This document shows positions 46,200 to 57,848 of a DNA stretch of 64,000 bases, piece by piece. Every line of letters begins with the position of its first letter. The first letter of the stretch is position 1. This DNA is from Amaranthus tricolor (lineage: Eukaryota; Streptophyta; Magnoliopsida; Caryophyllales; Amaranthaceae), in contig NC_080056.1 of assembly GCF_026212465.1 (NCBI RefSeq), forward strand, positions 13,359,107-13,423,106, in the 5' to 3' direction. The translations under genes were made by a program, and so were the position numbers. Below the pieces are notes generated by a model. It saw only the letters and a list, made by a program, of their open reading frames with translations. It ran no database searches and was not told the origin of the DNA.

Positions 46200-46923
46200 A
46201 GTTATCGGAAATGTCAACATCCATATTTAAAAATGAAAATTGAAAAGTTGAATTGGATTCGATTCGGATTATACATACTCCGACTTTGCTCCGGATTTTA
46301 GTCGAACTTTTTTTTTCAGTCCACCTCCACTCGGAGTCGGATTATGCATACTCCAAGTTTGCGCCGACTCGAACTCTCGGACCTCCAACGGAGTCGGATA
46401 CGGAGTCGCATTATTATCAAACTTTATCATTGTGATATTGTACTAATGATTTAAAGCATACGAAGTTAACAAAATATATTTTTCAAATACAATTTAACAA
46501 AAAAATATGTACTTTGAATTCAAGTTTAACATGAGAAATATTCTTAATACTACAATTTAACAAAATTTTCTCGCATTTTGATTCGGCGTATTTTATTTCT
46601 CTTGATAAGATTTGTCGTATTTTGATTGATTGATCTAAAATAAAAATACAAAGTAGTTTTTCAAAATCGAAAATTACAATTAGAATGAGAGAGAGCTTGA
46701 ATTAGTCACGTCTAGAGTTTTAAAGGAAACAAAATGTTGGGTTAAAAGTCAAATTCAAAGTCGGATTTCCTTCAGGGTCGGAGTGTCGGATTTTTAATAA
46801 AGTCTAACTCCGGTCCGTCTCTAACTCGGATTCGGATCGTGAAGTCGGAGTTGGAGTTGGAGTCGGATAACCTTTTCCTCGAACTCGGATCGAGTCGAAT
46901 TCGGACTGAATTGTCATCCCTAG
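46200..46923. mobile_element. hAT-type MITE with GTCGGAGT subterminal repeats
   Basis: The right end ...GAATTGTCATCCCTAG (to 46923) is typical of a plant hAT-like MITE (TAGGGATGACAAT on the other strand). ACTCCGACT/GTCGGAGTCGG words fill 46250-46410 and 46740-46910. The left tip is not clear. Further hAT-like tips (TCTGCCACTAATATTA at 46970, AGATCCGCCTATG at 47160) follow. Confidence 0.55.
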
Positions 46924-47249
46924 TTGAAAGGTAACACAACTTGCCTAGTCACCCTTCCTCTGCGTCTGCCACTAATATTACATTTTAATTGACTTATTTT
47001 AGCAGTTATATATCGAGAAGCACCATGTGTGGAAGGGTTTGATTCCTAAGGTGATTACCCAACCAACGCAATTAAGTTTTTTTTTTGCTTTTTATTGCAG
47101 TATTATTAAATTTTTAATAATTTTTGAGGGCTATCACTTGACTGTCCAAACTACCTTTTAGATCCGCCTATGTCAAGAAGTATATTAGATACAGCTGGTC
47201 CCTTGAGAGACCTCTCTTTAAAAGACGTCTCTTAGACCTAGCCTCTTAA

Positions 47250-47510
47250 AACTTAATATCCATTTACTGTATCCTTAGTGTCTACTTACATTATTCATAA
47301 TGCCTACTTACAATATACTTAATGACCACCGAAAAAATACTTAAAATGCCTACTTACAATATTTCTTAATACTTACCATATTCTGCCTACTTACAATCTC
47401 TTTAATGTCTACTTAAAATACACTTAATGCTCACCGAGTAAGTTTTTAAGTACCTACAAGATTCTATATACCTATTTATAATATTCTTAATGCCTATTGA
47501 AAAATTTACT
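47250..47510. repeat. Degenerate minisatellite, about 30-bp unit
   Basis: TGCCTACTTACAATAT.CTTAA recurs roughly eight times with much variation. An inverted motif GAGAC(C/G)TCTCTTTAAAAGACGTCTCT just precedes it (47205-47235). Confidence 0.6.
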
Positions 47511-47612
47511 CTATATTTTCCTTTTTGGGCTAGTCAAATTAAAAATGGTATAAGAATTTTTGTATTAGATAATAGTGGATATACATATACTCATACATAT
47601 GAATGTCATATA

Positions 47613-47885
47613 CTCCCTCCGAACCAATTTAGTTGTCCCATTTTCTTATTTGGCAAAGTCTTTTTAGTTGTTCCATTTCTATTTTTGTCAATCTTTTTTA
47701 CCTAAATATTCTTAGTTCACACAAGTAATTACGAATATACCTCCATATACCTTACTTACCCAACTACCCTTCACTACTTACCCTTTATAATTTATCCTTT
47801 ACTACTTACCCTTTTTAATGGACCCCACACCATCCTTAATAACCGTGCCCAAGTAAATGAGACATCTAAATTAATTCGGTGGGAG
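47613..47885. mobile_element. Stowaway MITE
   Basis: Tips CTCCCTCCGAACCAATTTAG and TAAATTAATTCGGTGGGAG are imperfect inverted repeats; TA duplicates at 47611-47612 and 47886-47887. 273 bp, noncoding. Confidence 0.85.
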
Positions 47886-48854
47886 TATTAATTTAAATTA
47901 AATGCATGAATTAAAAGAGGTAGGTAAAGGGTAATATGGCAAACCCGTATAATACCGTCTAGCTAGTAGCTAGCTGTTGAAAAATGGAAGGCTTGTTGCA
48001 AATTGATAGTGGTAGTGCATTTATTGTGAATAAAAGTGAATGAGAAAAGGTATTTGATGCTGGTGTTCCAGACTTCCAGCTAGTCATCAGTTATTAGTCA
48101 TTACTCATTACTCATTAGTTTCCACCCTAGCTTGCTACTCAATGAATTAAATTCATCCATGTATGAGTCTTCCATCTAGAGCTGTTCAAATCTAATCTGA
48201 CCCGAAAATCCGATTCGGAGTCGAAAATTATTCGACCCGAAAAAAAATTAATTTTTTAGGTTTACCGAATCGGCATTATCCGAACCAATACTGCACTCGA
48301 ACCGTTTGATAACTAAAAAGGGCAAAATCGAACTCGAACTGCAACCGAATTTTATAACCGACATATAAACGTTAACCGATGTTATCCGAACTCAACAATG
48401 ATCGACTCGAGTCAAATCCGACTTGAATTATGCACGTAACCGAATGCAACATGACTAAAACTGATTAAGATCGAACTGCTTTAACCCAAACTAATATAAA
48501 TCCGAACCGATTATTAATCGAACTGTTATAAATCCGAATCAATTTTTCACCTAATTTCAGCAAATTAGGTCCAATTTCAGTTTTCTAATTATGATTTTTT
48601 GAATATTTGAAAACTAATTTCTAATATTGAAACATTGTAAACAAGATTATCTATAAATAAATAAGATTCCCCATGATACTGATATCAATTATAAACCAAT
48701 AAGCACATTACAAAAACCTTAAAAACATACTGAAGTGGAACAATACAAAAACTTAGATGTTTCTTCAACACTTCAATCTAGACTTATCTTGTTTTGTATT
48801 GCTAATTAATAATTATATATTTCATGTTTGTAATCCACCAATTCTTCAAGCTTT

Positions 48855-49120
48855 AAGCCCCAAAAATTTACATTCATCACTTATACATCCATCAAATTTA
48901 AATATACAAATATTAAGTTTTTAACCCCAAAAATTTACATCCATCACTTATACATCCACCAAATTTAAATATACAAATATCAAGTTTTTTACCCCAAAAA
49001 TTTACATCCATCACTTATACATCCACCTAATGTAAATATACAAATATCAAGTTTTTTACCCCAAAAATTTACATCCATCACTTATACATCCACCTAATGT
49101 AAATATACAAATATCAAGTT
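48855..49120. repeat. Minisatellite, about 66-bp unit, four copies
   Basis: Units contain CCCCAAAAATTTACATCCAT and CACTTATACATCCACC. The middle copies are nearly identical. Located in the 3' part of the hAT element. Confidence 0.9.
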
Positions 49121-49785
49121 TTTAAAAAAATTAACATTCAATCAGCAACTATAAATAGTTATATATCCACCATAAAAGTATCATCCATCAAATATACGTG
49201 AGTATGTCCACCATTAAATACTTTCTCCAAAACGAAACATAAAAGTCGACAATGAGCACCAAAATCTCTCACATACTGCTGCTTTGCTTGTGGTACCATA
49301 TTTCAATCTTGAACAAAAACAAATAAAAAAAGTATTAAAAGAAAGTAATTCATTCTTATAAGAAAGATACAAAAAAGAAACGCCTAAATTTTTGCTACCA
49401 GAATATGTATCACATGTCGGGTGAGATCATTGTAATGCCTCTCAAGGTCAACAAACGCTGCATGTTCAACAAGCTACCAACATGAATCATAGCTAAGGAA
49501 ACATTTCTAATTGCCTAATCCCAAGTAAACAAGGTTATTAGAAAGTTGCCTATAAGACTAAGACTCATGGATAACATTCACCCAACCCAATGGCTATCAA
49601 GTTTCCATGTGACTTGTAAGGTTAAATTACTTGTGTCTAGATTCCGTGTTTCAATTTGAGCCACAATCAGATCCATAAGAACCAACATCATTTGCATGGC
49701 AATAATCAAGTGAACAAACCATAACTGAGTACATAAAGTACACAAAACACGAGTTATAATAGAATGATAATTAACTAACATTCAT

Positions 49786-52097
49786 TTAAAAAGTAAAATA
49801 CGTACCAGATTCTAAAGACGAGGATCCACTTGGACCCTGATCTCCCTTAGCATCTGATTCTGCATGGGGGACTAAGTCACTGCCAACAACTAATCCCACT
49901 TCATCAGGTTCTTCTTCATATCCAAACAACCAATTACGAGTTAAAATCAAGGCTTCAACATGTCTTGATAAAAGGGATGCTCTCCATCTATTCAAAATTC
50001 TTCCTCCCATAGAAAAAGTTGATTCGGATGCAACTGTGGTTATTGGAATAGCCAATATTTCTTTAGCTATTTTAGACATAATTGGGTAAGTAGTTTGTTG
50101 GACTTTCCAATACAAAAAAATATCAAATTTCGAATCACCATGCATGTGCAAAGGTGATTCAAGGTATTTTTCCACTTCCGATAAAATATTTGAAGAAAAA
50201 AGTAGCTCTTGTGAACTTTCAAAACTCTGTAAACAAACGATAAAACATATTAAACTTATTAATAGTAAAAATATTATAATGGAAAGACAATCTTGTTGAG
50301 ATAAATATTAATAATAATAAATATATTGTTAAAAGGAGTTTAAAATTAAATAATACATACCTCATAGCCATCAGAATCACGAGAGCATGAACCAACTGAT
50401 GCGAGATCTTCAGAAGTAGAAGCTTGATGAGCTTTAGTCGATAAAGCAAGTGTAGACTTGTAATCATTGAAAATATTGACAAGTCCAGAGCGAACCCTCA
50501 CAATTTGTTGATAAACCTCATCCTCAGATTGATAAACCTTTCTAAAATGATGTCTAGGGTCAAACACCGCAGCAATAGACAAAATTAAAGAGGACTCGCC
50601 CCAATATTTCTCTAACTTCTCAAACATCTCATTTCCCATCCCTCTAATGCAAGTACCCTCACTTTAACAAGCACGTCGTAGGTGGTATTTTGCCTTACAA
50701 ACTTGTTCAAAATATAGATTTGCAGTGGGATAATCTGACCCAGAAAAAAGATTAGTCATTTCATAGAAAGGTTGAAGAATAGAAGCCATGTTTTCAACAG
50801 ATTCCCACTCACGATCAGTGAGCTTCAAGGTGTAGTTAAGCTCAGTACTACCAAAGCGATTCACCGCAACTCTATAGTCAAGAGCTCGCTTCAACATTAA
50901 GTATGTAGAGTTCCATCTCGTTACAAACATCCAACCATAATTTTAGTGAAGAAGGTTTTTCTATCTGAGATACAAAATCTCTAAACCTAATCATCCTTGC
51001 CTCGGATGAATCAATGTACTTGACATTATCACGCACAAGTTTGACAGCAGGATCAATTGCTTTTAATCCATCTTTAACAATCAAATTAAATAGGTGCGCC
51101 GCACAACGAATATGAAAATGTGCACCATCACATGGAAAAGACGAATGGCCATTTAAACATTCTTGTAACAAGGGGATCATGGAATCATTATTGGTTGCAT
51201 TGTCAACAGTCATGCACATAACCTTTGATTCAAGACCCCAATCCTTGATCATTGCATAAACAAGCTCATAAATTGCATGACCAGTGTGTGGGGGAGGGAA
51301 ATGACGAAAATTAAGAACTTTCGACTTCAAACACCAGTCCTTGTCAATATAATGAGCCGTTAAAGTCAAGTATCCACGAGATGTGCAAGCTGTCCAAATG
51401 TCACATGTTAAAGACACCTTGCTATCTAAATCCTTCAAAGTTTCAAATAATATTTTCCTTAACTTAGAGGTTTTCCTCATGCACCATCGAGTGATTGTGG
51501 ATCTAGATATGTTCTTCACCTTTGGATTCAAGTAATGATGCAATTTCCTTGTGAGTTTGTGCTCAACCATGCTTAAGGGGTATCCATGGTACATAATGGC
51601 CTCGGCAAAAGAGAAAAATATTTTCTATGACTAAAATCACCAATGAGATCACCATTTTTAGCAAGCCATTCTTGGTAAGGTTCACAAGTCTTGAGGTGAT
51701 TTCTACAATTGGAGGTTTCATAGTGACCTTCGGCTCTATAGTCAGTATTCTTACAATGGCGACAAACAGCATGTAATGAAATAACAACATTGTTATCATT
51801 CTTCTCGACCACTATGGTAAAATGATCCCAAACTTGTGAGATACGCTTTCCAAGTTCTTCAATATCCTCCTGAAACTCAGTTCTAGTTCGCCTTCGACCT
51901 CTAAATAAAAAAATTCCACCTCTTCCTCTACTAGTTTTTGCACGCTTTGGTGGACGAATAGGACGTTGGACAACTTGTCTAGGGTTAGGGTTCACATTCC
52001 TTGGAGTGGATACACTAGTTTGTTGGGATCTTAGTATTTCATCTTGTCGTTGTTGTTCAATCATTTGTAACTCTTCAAATGCTGTTAATTTCAACAA
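49786..52097 (-). pseudogene. hAT transposase, RICESLEEPER-like, frameshifted
   Basis: From the N-terminus: BED zinc finger (HAVCRHCKNTDYRAEGHYET...NHLKTC), then SLTCDIWTACTSRGYLTLTA (first D), CMTVDNATNND (second D), HIRCAAHLFNLIVKDGLKAI, TRWNSTYLMLKRAL, EKYWGESSLILSIAAVFDP, and the C-terminal dimerisation domain AIPITTVASESTFSMGGRIL. This is the full domain order of plant hAT (Ac-like) transposases. Breaks: a one-base shift near 51620 (between BED finger and core), another near 50920, and TAA at 50664-50666. A probable intron (GTATGTATT...TTTACAG) spans about 50360-50228. An acceptor-like TTAACAG at about 52082 implies an upstream exon. Not functional as it stands. Confidence 0.88.
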
Positions 52098-52615
52098 AAA
52101 TAATACACATGCTAGTAATCTATCTCAATATTGAACAAAATGCAAAACAATGATAAAGTACACAAAACATATAAGGTACTTGAACCATTAGATTAACAAA
52201 TTACTCGTGTTAGAAATATTGTCAAATTCAAAACCATCTTCTAATTTCAAAAGAAGTATTGAACATTGTTTGAATAAAATCATACACTAATATATATTCA
52301 AGATTACTAATAAAAACTATCTTATACTTCTCCAAATAATAAGCTATAAAAATGAGTGACAAAGAAAAAATTTAGTCAACAATATTGAAAATCAATTTAC
52401 ATAAAGAAAGAACAAAAAATTACATGAAAAGGTAATGAAAAAACTTAACCAGTCAACATAAACGAAAAAACATTGCATTACTCCAATGCCTAAGCGGGGT
52501 TGAAGGGGTTGGATGTACATATAGAACTTTACGGAAAATATTCGGGTGTTCAGGTGCGAATGAATATCGTGATGAAGGGAGATCTGAAATGGGGAATTAT
52601 TTTGAGCCAAGCTAG

Positions 52616-53405
52616 TAGAAATGGTGGATCTTTGAATTTGACACCTAGGGTAAGTGGAAATACTGCTAGGAGGACTTATAGCGGGTATTCTGAGAGTACT
52701 TCAACTCAGTCTACACCAACTAAGAGTGTAAGTAAGCCTCCGAATCTTGGGTATGGTCCGATGAGTTTATGCCTAGTTCTCATAGAGGAATGACACCAAG
52801 AATATTTGAATATTTGTTCGCTAGAATTAATACGGAAGAGGAAAGCCGAAAAGATGAGAAATTGAAGCACAGCTGCAGGTGTTCACTTCTAGAGATCTAC
52901 AATGAGCAGATCACAGATCTCCTTGATCCATCATCAAAAAATTTTGCTTCTTCGTGAAGATGTTCAGAAGGGTGTGTATGTTGAGAATCTTTCACAATTT
53001 GAGGTTCAAACTGTAGGGGATGTCTTAAGACTTTTAATCCAGGGTTCCGCAAATAGGAAAGTGGTTGCAACAAATATGAATAGGGAGAGCAGTAGGTCTC
53101 ATAGTGTCTTTACATGCATAATCAAGAGTAAGTGGGAGACAGATTCAACAACCAACCAAAGATTTGCTAGTCTAAATCTTGTTGATCTTGCTGGTTCAGA
53201 AAGGAAGAAACCATCGGGCGCAGAAGGTGAGAGACTCAAAGAGGCTGCAAATATCAATAAATCTTTGTCAAAACTGGGCCATGTAATAATGCTACTAGTT
53301 GATATTGCTAACGGGAAGCCAAAGCATGTTCCTTACCGAGATTCGAGGCTGACTTTTCTTCTTCAGGACTCCCTTGGTGGTAATTCAAAAACTATGATAA
53401 TTGTA
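52616..53405 (+). pseudogene. Kinesin-12 motor fragment, intronless, P-loop deleted
   Basis: [75 protein letters not shown] (switch I), LNLVDLAGSE (switch II), EAANINKSLSKLGHVIM and VPYRDSRLTFLLQDSLGGNS match plant kinesin-12 (POK/PAKRP1-like) motors of the phragmoplast. Upstream, SGNTARRTYSGYSESTSTQS probably belongs to the same N-terminus, but about 100 or more residues including the GQTGSGKT P-loop are missing at about 52757. There is one frameshift near 52940 and a break after NSKTMII at 53405. No introns interrupt the motor. It is antisense to the hAT transposase. It cannot be an active motor without its ATP site. Confidence 0.88.
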
Positions 53406-53474
53406 GCTTTTAGTTGCTCCAGCAAATTACAGTATGGACCAAGAATCCAAGATGCACCAATTGCAGCTTCTAGT

Positions 53475-53605
53475 TGCTCCAACAATTCACTCAAAGCAAA
53501 ACTCAAAACTCCAAGCAATATAATTTACTCAAAGAAAAACTCAAAATTCAAAGCAATTTACTCAAAGCAAAACTCAAAACTCAAAGCAATTTACTCTCGC
53601 GAAGA
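53475..53605. repeat. Short tandem repeats AAACTCAAAACTC...AAGCAATTTACTC
   Basis: About three imperfect units of 35-38 bp lie directly after the kinesin fragment. A TTTAGTTGCTCCA/TTCTAGTTGCTCCA doublet precedes them. Confidence 0.75.
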
Positions 53606-54139
53606 AGATGATGGAAAGCCGGTGGAGGAACTAGATTTTTGCTGTGTAAGGCTATCAATGTGTGCGGCTATGACGGTGAAGGTGAAGAAACTAGGGTTTC
53701 TTCGACTGCCTTAAAATTGTTGGGTACTTGGGTCGCATGAGTGTGTGAAGTGTGAACAGACGTCTATTCCTTTTTTTTATCAAATAAGAGTGACGTGTCA
53801 ATTTCTTAACCGCTGATCTGATATTAGCATTATAAATCTAACATCTAAAACACCTTATCCGTGTGCTATCTTAATAACCAATAACATTTTGTGCAAGTAC
53901 AACACATGGATTGCTAAGATGGTAAGATCTCACACGTCTATATACAAAGATCAACGACTTAGAATAAGTGATGTATCAATTGAGTAATATATTCATCAAA
54001 TTGGACAATTAGTTATCTAAAATAATTTATTTGAGTAATATAAGTATTGTATATCAAATATTAAATATTTTTATTATTGAATTTGGTCAAATTGCATAAT
54101 TTAGACTATTTAATTCAAAGTAACAAAAAAGATGGAGTA

Positions 54140-54560
54140 TTAGTTTCATTTACTATAATAGATCGAATTACGATAAGTGAACTTTGAATTACGATCGATT
54201 ATTAATAGCCTATAAATTACTTTAGAGTATTCAAGATCAGTAACAAGTAATAACGTTGAGTTAACTGTCAATGATAGTGTATAACTATAAGATAATTTGT
54301 ATTAGTTTCATTCACTCTGATAGGTCTAGTTCCGAACATTATTAAGCTTTAAATTAAATACGATCAATTATTAGTGTAATAGATTTATTATTTTAAAGTA
54401 TTCAAGGTCATTAATAAGTATAAACACATAATATCATATAAAATGGTTATAATTACTTGATTAATCTAATTCACTTTATTATAACAAGTTTCAATTATCA
54501 AACTTAGAAATACGATCGATTATTCGTGTAATAGAGTAATATATATTCTAATAGCTTATA
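54140..54560. repeat. Degenerate tandem repeats, unit about 170 bp
   Basis: TTAGTTTCATT(T/C)ACT, TACGATC(G/A)ATTATTA and AAGTATTCAAG(A/G)TCA recur at about 54142, 54304 and, partly, 54465. No coding sequence in 53767-54655. A lone Stowaway-like tip TACTCCCTCTAATTAAAAAC sits at 54559. Confidence 0.55.
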
Positions 54561-54655
54561 CTCCCTCTAATTAAAAACAAATGTCTCATTTGGAATTTGC
54601 ATAAATTCTCCCTCTAGTAATATAATCTAAATTTCTAATAAGTTAATAACAAGTT

Positions 54656-55846
54656 TGTTGACCTCTTAAGGTTTTGATGATGACTTCACTTTTAAATAAA
54701 CAAACATTTTAGAGATTGTTTTGTAGGTATATATCCGGTTTAGTTTAAATCGTTGATGAAGCCTATGACTTGGATTCGTGGAAGTTGTAAATGTCTTAAA
54801 TATGTTCAAGATGTTAGATAAGTGTTACAATGTTCAAAGAAGATGAACAGTCTACTGTTCCTAAATGAACAATCTGACAGAAATTAAAGCTGGAGACAGT
54901 ACGTTGTTCCTACGAAGCAGGTCTGAAGAATAGCATCGACTGGAAAATTTCGAATTAATTATTTTCTATGTTTTAAGTTGATGTAACGGTTTAGAATTAA
55001 TTTAATTACTTAACTAATTAATAAATTAGTTGGCAAATCTATTTTTAGGCTTTCTAAAAATAGCCTAAGACTTTTTCTTAGTTAGATCTAGATCTCCTAT
55101 TTTTTAGGATCTTATTATTTCCAACTCCTAATGCTATTTTTAGTATTATGGAAACTGATGGGTTTTGAGCAAATATTAGCCAGACGATTTATTCATTCCA
55201 CCACTTTTATTTTGAGAACGTGGAGGTCGTGGGAGTTATGCTGTTGAAAACTGCTGGTTGTTCCCTCTATAAATAGAAGGGACTTTGCTCAAACTAAGTG
55301 TGCGATCTGGAATGTTATAAAGGGGAGATCAAATTAAGAAAAATATTTTCGGTTTTTAAATGCCAACTATTTTATTATATTTTTCTTAAGTAATTATTTT
55401 AATTATAAATCTTTTGAAGAATTGGCCTTGTAAGGATTAATGTGTGAATTGTTGTAATTAGACTTGTGGGAAGTCTAAGGGAATATAGAGAAGAGAAAAA
55501 ACGTGAGAAGAAAAAGAGAAGGAGAGAAAAGAAGAGAAGAGAATTAGGCCTAGAGAAGAGAAGCTTCAAGTGAAGCATATTTGTTTTATGTAATTGTAAC
55601 GAATAGCCTAAAACATAGTGAGAATTTTAAAATCCCAGGGGGTCGTGGTTTTTCCTCTTATTAGGCCAAGAGGTTTCCACGTAAAATCTTTGTCTCCTTT
55701 AATTATTTTCTTTTCGTTTTTAAGTTTAAGTTTTTGATCTTCACTTAGTATAATTCCGCAAAATTTAGAGGCGAAAATCTTAAACATACAACAAAACAAT
55801 TCACCCCCCCTCTTGTTGCTTTCGATCATATATTAGTATTCCTACA
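54656..55846 (+). repeat. 5' LTR of the SIRE-type element
   Basis: 1191 bp, TGTTGACC...TTCCTACA. TATAAATA at 55268-55275 is the likely promoter box. Confidence 0.9.
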
Positions 55847-55848
55847 AT

Positions 55849-55860
55849 TGGTATCAGAGC
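55849..55860 (+). promoter_or_regulatory. Primer binding site, initiator Met tRNA
   Basis: TGGTATCAGAGC two bases after the LTR. Confidence 0.93.
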
Positions 55861-55915
55861 CCTGTTCCTCATTTAATCAAGAAACCCTGAGAGCAGTATC
55901 CTGTTCCCTGTCAAG

Positions 55916-57712
55916 ATGATGAAGATGAACGAACGCATGGAAGAGGGGTATTCAACGCAAAGGCCACCCATGTTTGATGGGAAATTCTATACCTACTGGA
56001 AAAATAGAATGGAAATCTTCATAAAGGCTGAAAACTACCAAGTATGGAGAGTTATCGAAATTGGAGACTTTGAGGTGACGACCATCAACTCCAACAACGA
56101 AACTATTCCAAAACCAATCACTGAATACGAGAAGGAAGATTTTCAAAAGATGGAGATGAACGCCCTAGCTATCAAATTACTTCACTGTGGGCTTGGTCCA
56201 AATGAGCACAATCGCATTATGGGTTGCAAAACCGCTAAGCAGATTTGGGACCTGCTCGAAGTTACCCATGAAGGTACAAGTGAAGTAAAAAGATCCAAGA
56301 TTGACTTGCTTATGTCGAAGTATGAAAGATTCGTCATGGAACCTAGGGAAAGCATTCAAGAAATGTTCACTAGGTTCACAAATATTACGAATGAGTTAGT
56401 CTCTCTTGGAAGAATTATTCCCGTTGATGAACAAGTTAGAAAGGTACTCAGAAGTCTTCCTCAAGACGAACGCTGGAGAGCAAAGGTCACAGCCATCCAG
56501 GAGTCCAAAGATTTCACCAAGTTTAATCTGGAAGAGCTGGCTGGTTCCCTAATGACCCATGAATTGCATTTGGGAACAGCTGACAGTTCCCGAAACAAAG
56601 GACTGGCTCTGGCAGCAGATGAAAGTGATGAATCAGAAACTGGTGAAGAGGAAGCAGCTTTGTTGGCTCGTAAATTCAAAAAATTCTTCAGAAACAGAAG
56701 ATATAGTAATCAAAGAAATAACAAAGAAAAGGGAACTATGAACGTGAAGACAAATTTTGAATGCCACAAGTGTGGAAGCACTGAACACTTCATCAAAGAT
56801 TGCCCTCAATGGAAAAATGAGAAGGGCAAGGGAAAAGCAAGAGAAGTTGGAAGACAATACAAGAAGGGAAACTTCAAGACTGATTTCAGAAAAGCAATGA
56901 TAGCAGCTTGGGGAGATACGGAGAGCGAGGCTGAGACAGAAGCTCCAGTGGAAGAGGAAACAGCAAACCTATGTCTCATAGCTACGCACAAAGGCAAGGA
57001 AAAACAGGTAAACTTTTCTAATTCATCTTTTGACCATTCTCTCAATCTAAGTAAAAATGAATTAAAAGAATTGTTAAATGAGACACAAGATAAACTTGAA
57101 AATTGCAATTATAAGTGTCTCAAGCTTGAACAGGAACTTAAAGTAAGCAAAGACCATGTCTCATACATAAACACCTTTAGACGTGATGTCCAAAACAGAT
57201 TTTTTGGTTTGTTGGATCAAAATATAATCCTAAAGGAAAATATGGAGAGACTTAAGAAAGAGAATGTTATTCTTAACATTGAGCTATCACAATACAAATT
57301 ATTAGGCTTAGATAACGAATTAATAAATGCATCTACTAAAGACCTATGTAATGATTTTCAATGTTTGAAGATGAATTCTGAATCCGACAGTAACAATAAC
57401 AATAATCTTGAATTAAATTCAAGAGAAAAAGGGAAAATCAAAACACCTCCCAAATGGATTCTAGATGCTAAATGGAAGAAATCACAAAGCCTAAAATATT
57501 TTAAGAATAACAAAAGGAAGAAAGCTTACGTTGATCTCCCTAGAGACAGGTACTGTACCTTCTGTGGAAAAGCTGGCCATCTGAAGGAACAGTGCACCAA
57601 AAGGGAACAGTATACTGTCTCTAACAGAAATTACATTAATAACATTCAAATTAATTCAGGTAAGATCGACAAGGAACCCAAGAAAGTCTGGGTTCCTGTA
57701 ATTAACAATTAA
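55916..57712 (+). CDS. Copia gag polyprotein (SIRE type)
   Basis: 598 codons from ATG 55916, about 55 bp after the primer site. Residues about 18-220 are the DUF4219/UBN2 gag core (RPPMFDGKFYTYWKNRMEIF, AKQIWDLLEVTHEGTSEVKR, LRSLPQDERWRAKVTAIQES). A CCHC knuckle CHKCGSTEHFIKDC lies near residue 281 and a second one CTFCGKAGHLKEQC near 545. Between them is an acidic stretch and a long coiled coil (about 380-470). Gag assembles the particle and packages RNA. The frame ends TAA at 57710-57712; protease begins in another frame just after. Confidence 0.93.
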   Translation: MMKMNERMEEGYSTQRPPMFDGKFYTYWKNRMEIFIKAENYQVWRVIEIGDFEVTTINSNNETIPKPITEYEKEDFQKMEMNALAIKLLHCGLGPNEHNRIMGCKTAKQIWDLLEVTHEGTSEVKRSKIDLLMSKYERFVMEPRESIQEMFTRFTNITNELVSLGRIIPVDEQVRKVLRSLPQDERWRAKVTAIQESKDFTKFNLEELAGSLMTHELHLGTADSSRNKGLALAADESDESETGEEEAALLARKFKKFFRNRRYSNQRNNKEKGTMNVKTNFECHKCGSTEHFIKDCPQWKNEKGKGKAREVGRQYKKGNFKTDFRKAMIAAWGDTESEAETEAPVEEETANLCLIATHKGKEKQVNFSNSSFDHSLNLSKNELKELLNETQDKLENCNYKCLKLEQELKVSKDHVSYINTFRRDVQNRFFGLLDQNIILKENMERLKKENVILNIELSQYKLLGLDNELINASTKDLCNDFQCLKMNSESDSNNNNNLELNSREKGKIKTPPKWILDAKWKKSQSLKYFKNNKRKKAYVDLPRDRYCTFCGKAGHLKEQCTKREQYTVSNRNYINNIQINSGKIDKEPKKVWVPVINN

Positions 57713-57848
57713 TTATCGTGCAGGATCAAGTGAGGGGGAACAGCTCATGGTATCTCGACAGTGGGTGTTCCAAGCATATGACGGGTGATAAATCAAAATT
57801 TCTCTCACTTGAAGCCTATGATGGGGAACAGTAACCTTCGGTGAAAAT
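57713..57848 (+). pseudogene. Protease segment between gag and pol, out of frame
   Basis: The third frame encodes SSWYLDSGCSKHMTGD, the copia aspartic protease active site (DSG), at about 57745-57790. This frame ends in TAA at 57832, while the pol frame carries the continuation. A one-base difference in the G-run at 57823-57826 would explain the shift. The first Met of the downstream frame (57849) is therefore internal to protease. Confidence 0.8.

Larger units (their letters stand above)
48177..53766 (-). mobile_element. Decayed hAT element (boundaries inferred)
   Basis: Left tip TAGAGCTGTTCAAAT followed by dense CCGAACC/CCGAACT subterminal words (48190-48540). The proposed right tip GTGTGAACAGACGTCTA (to 53766) is an imperfect inverse. 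Flanks TTCCATCT (48170) and TTCCTTTT (53767) match at 6 of 8 positions. Inside lie a hAT transposase (minus strand) and a kinesin-12 fragment (plus strand). The right-end minus-strand sequence AAACCCTAGTTTCTTCACC at about 53680-53700 resembles a plant 5' leader, fitting the transposase gene starting there. The right boundary is weakly supported. Confidence 0.45.

Noticed and set aside
46253..46435. 60-codon frame MDSIRIIHTPTLLRILVE
   Set aside because: Translation of hAT-type subterminal repeats.
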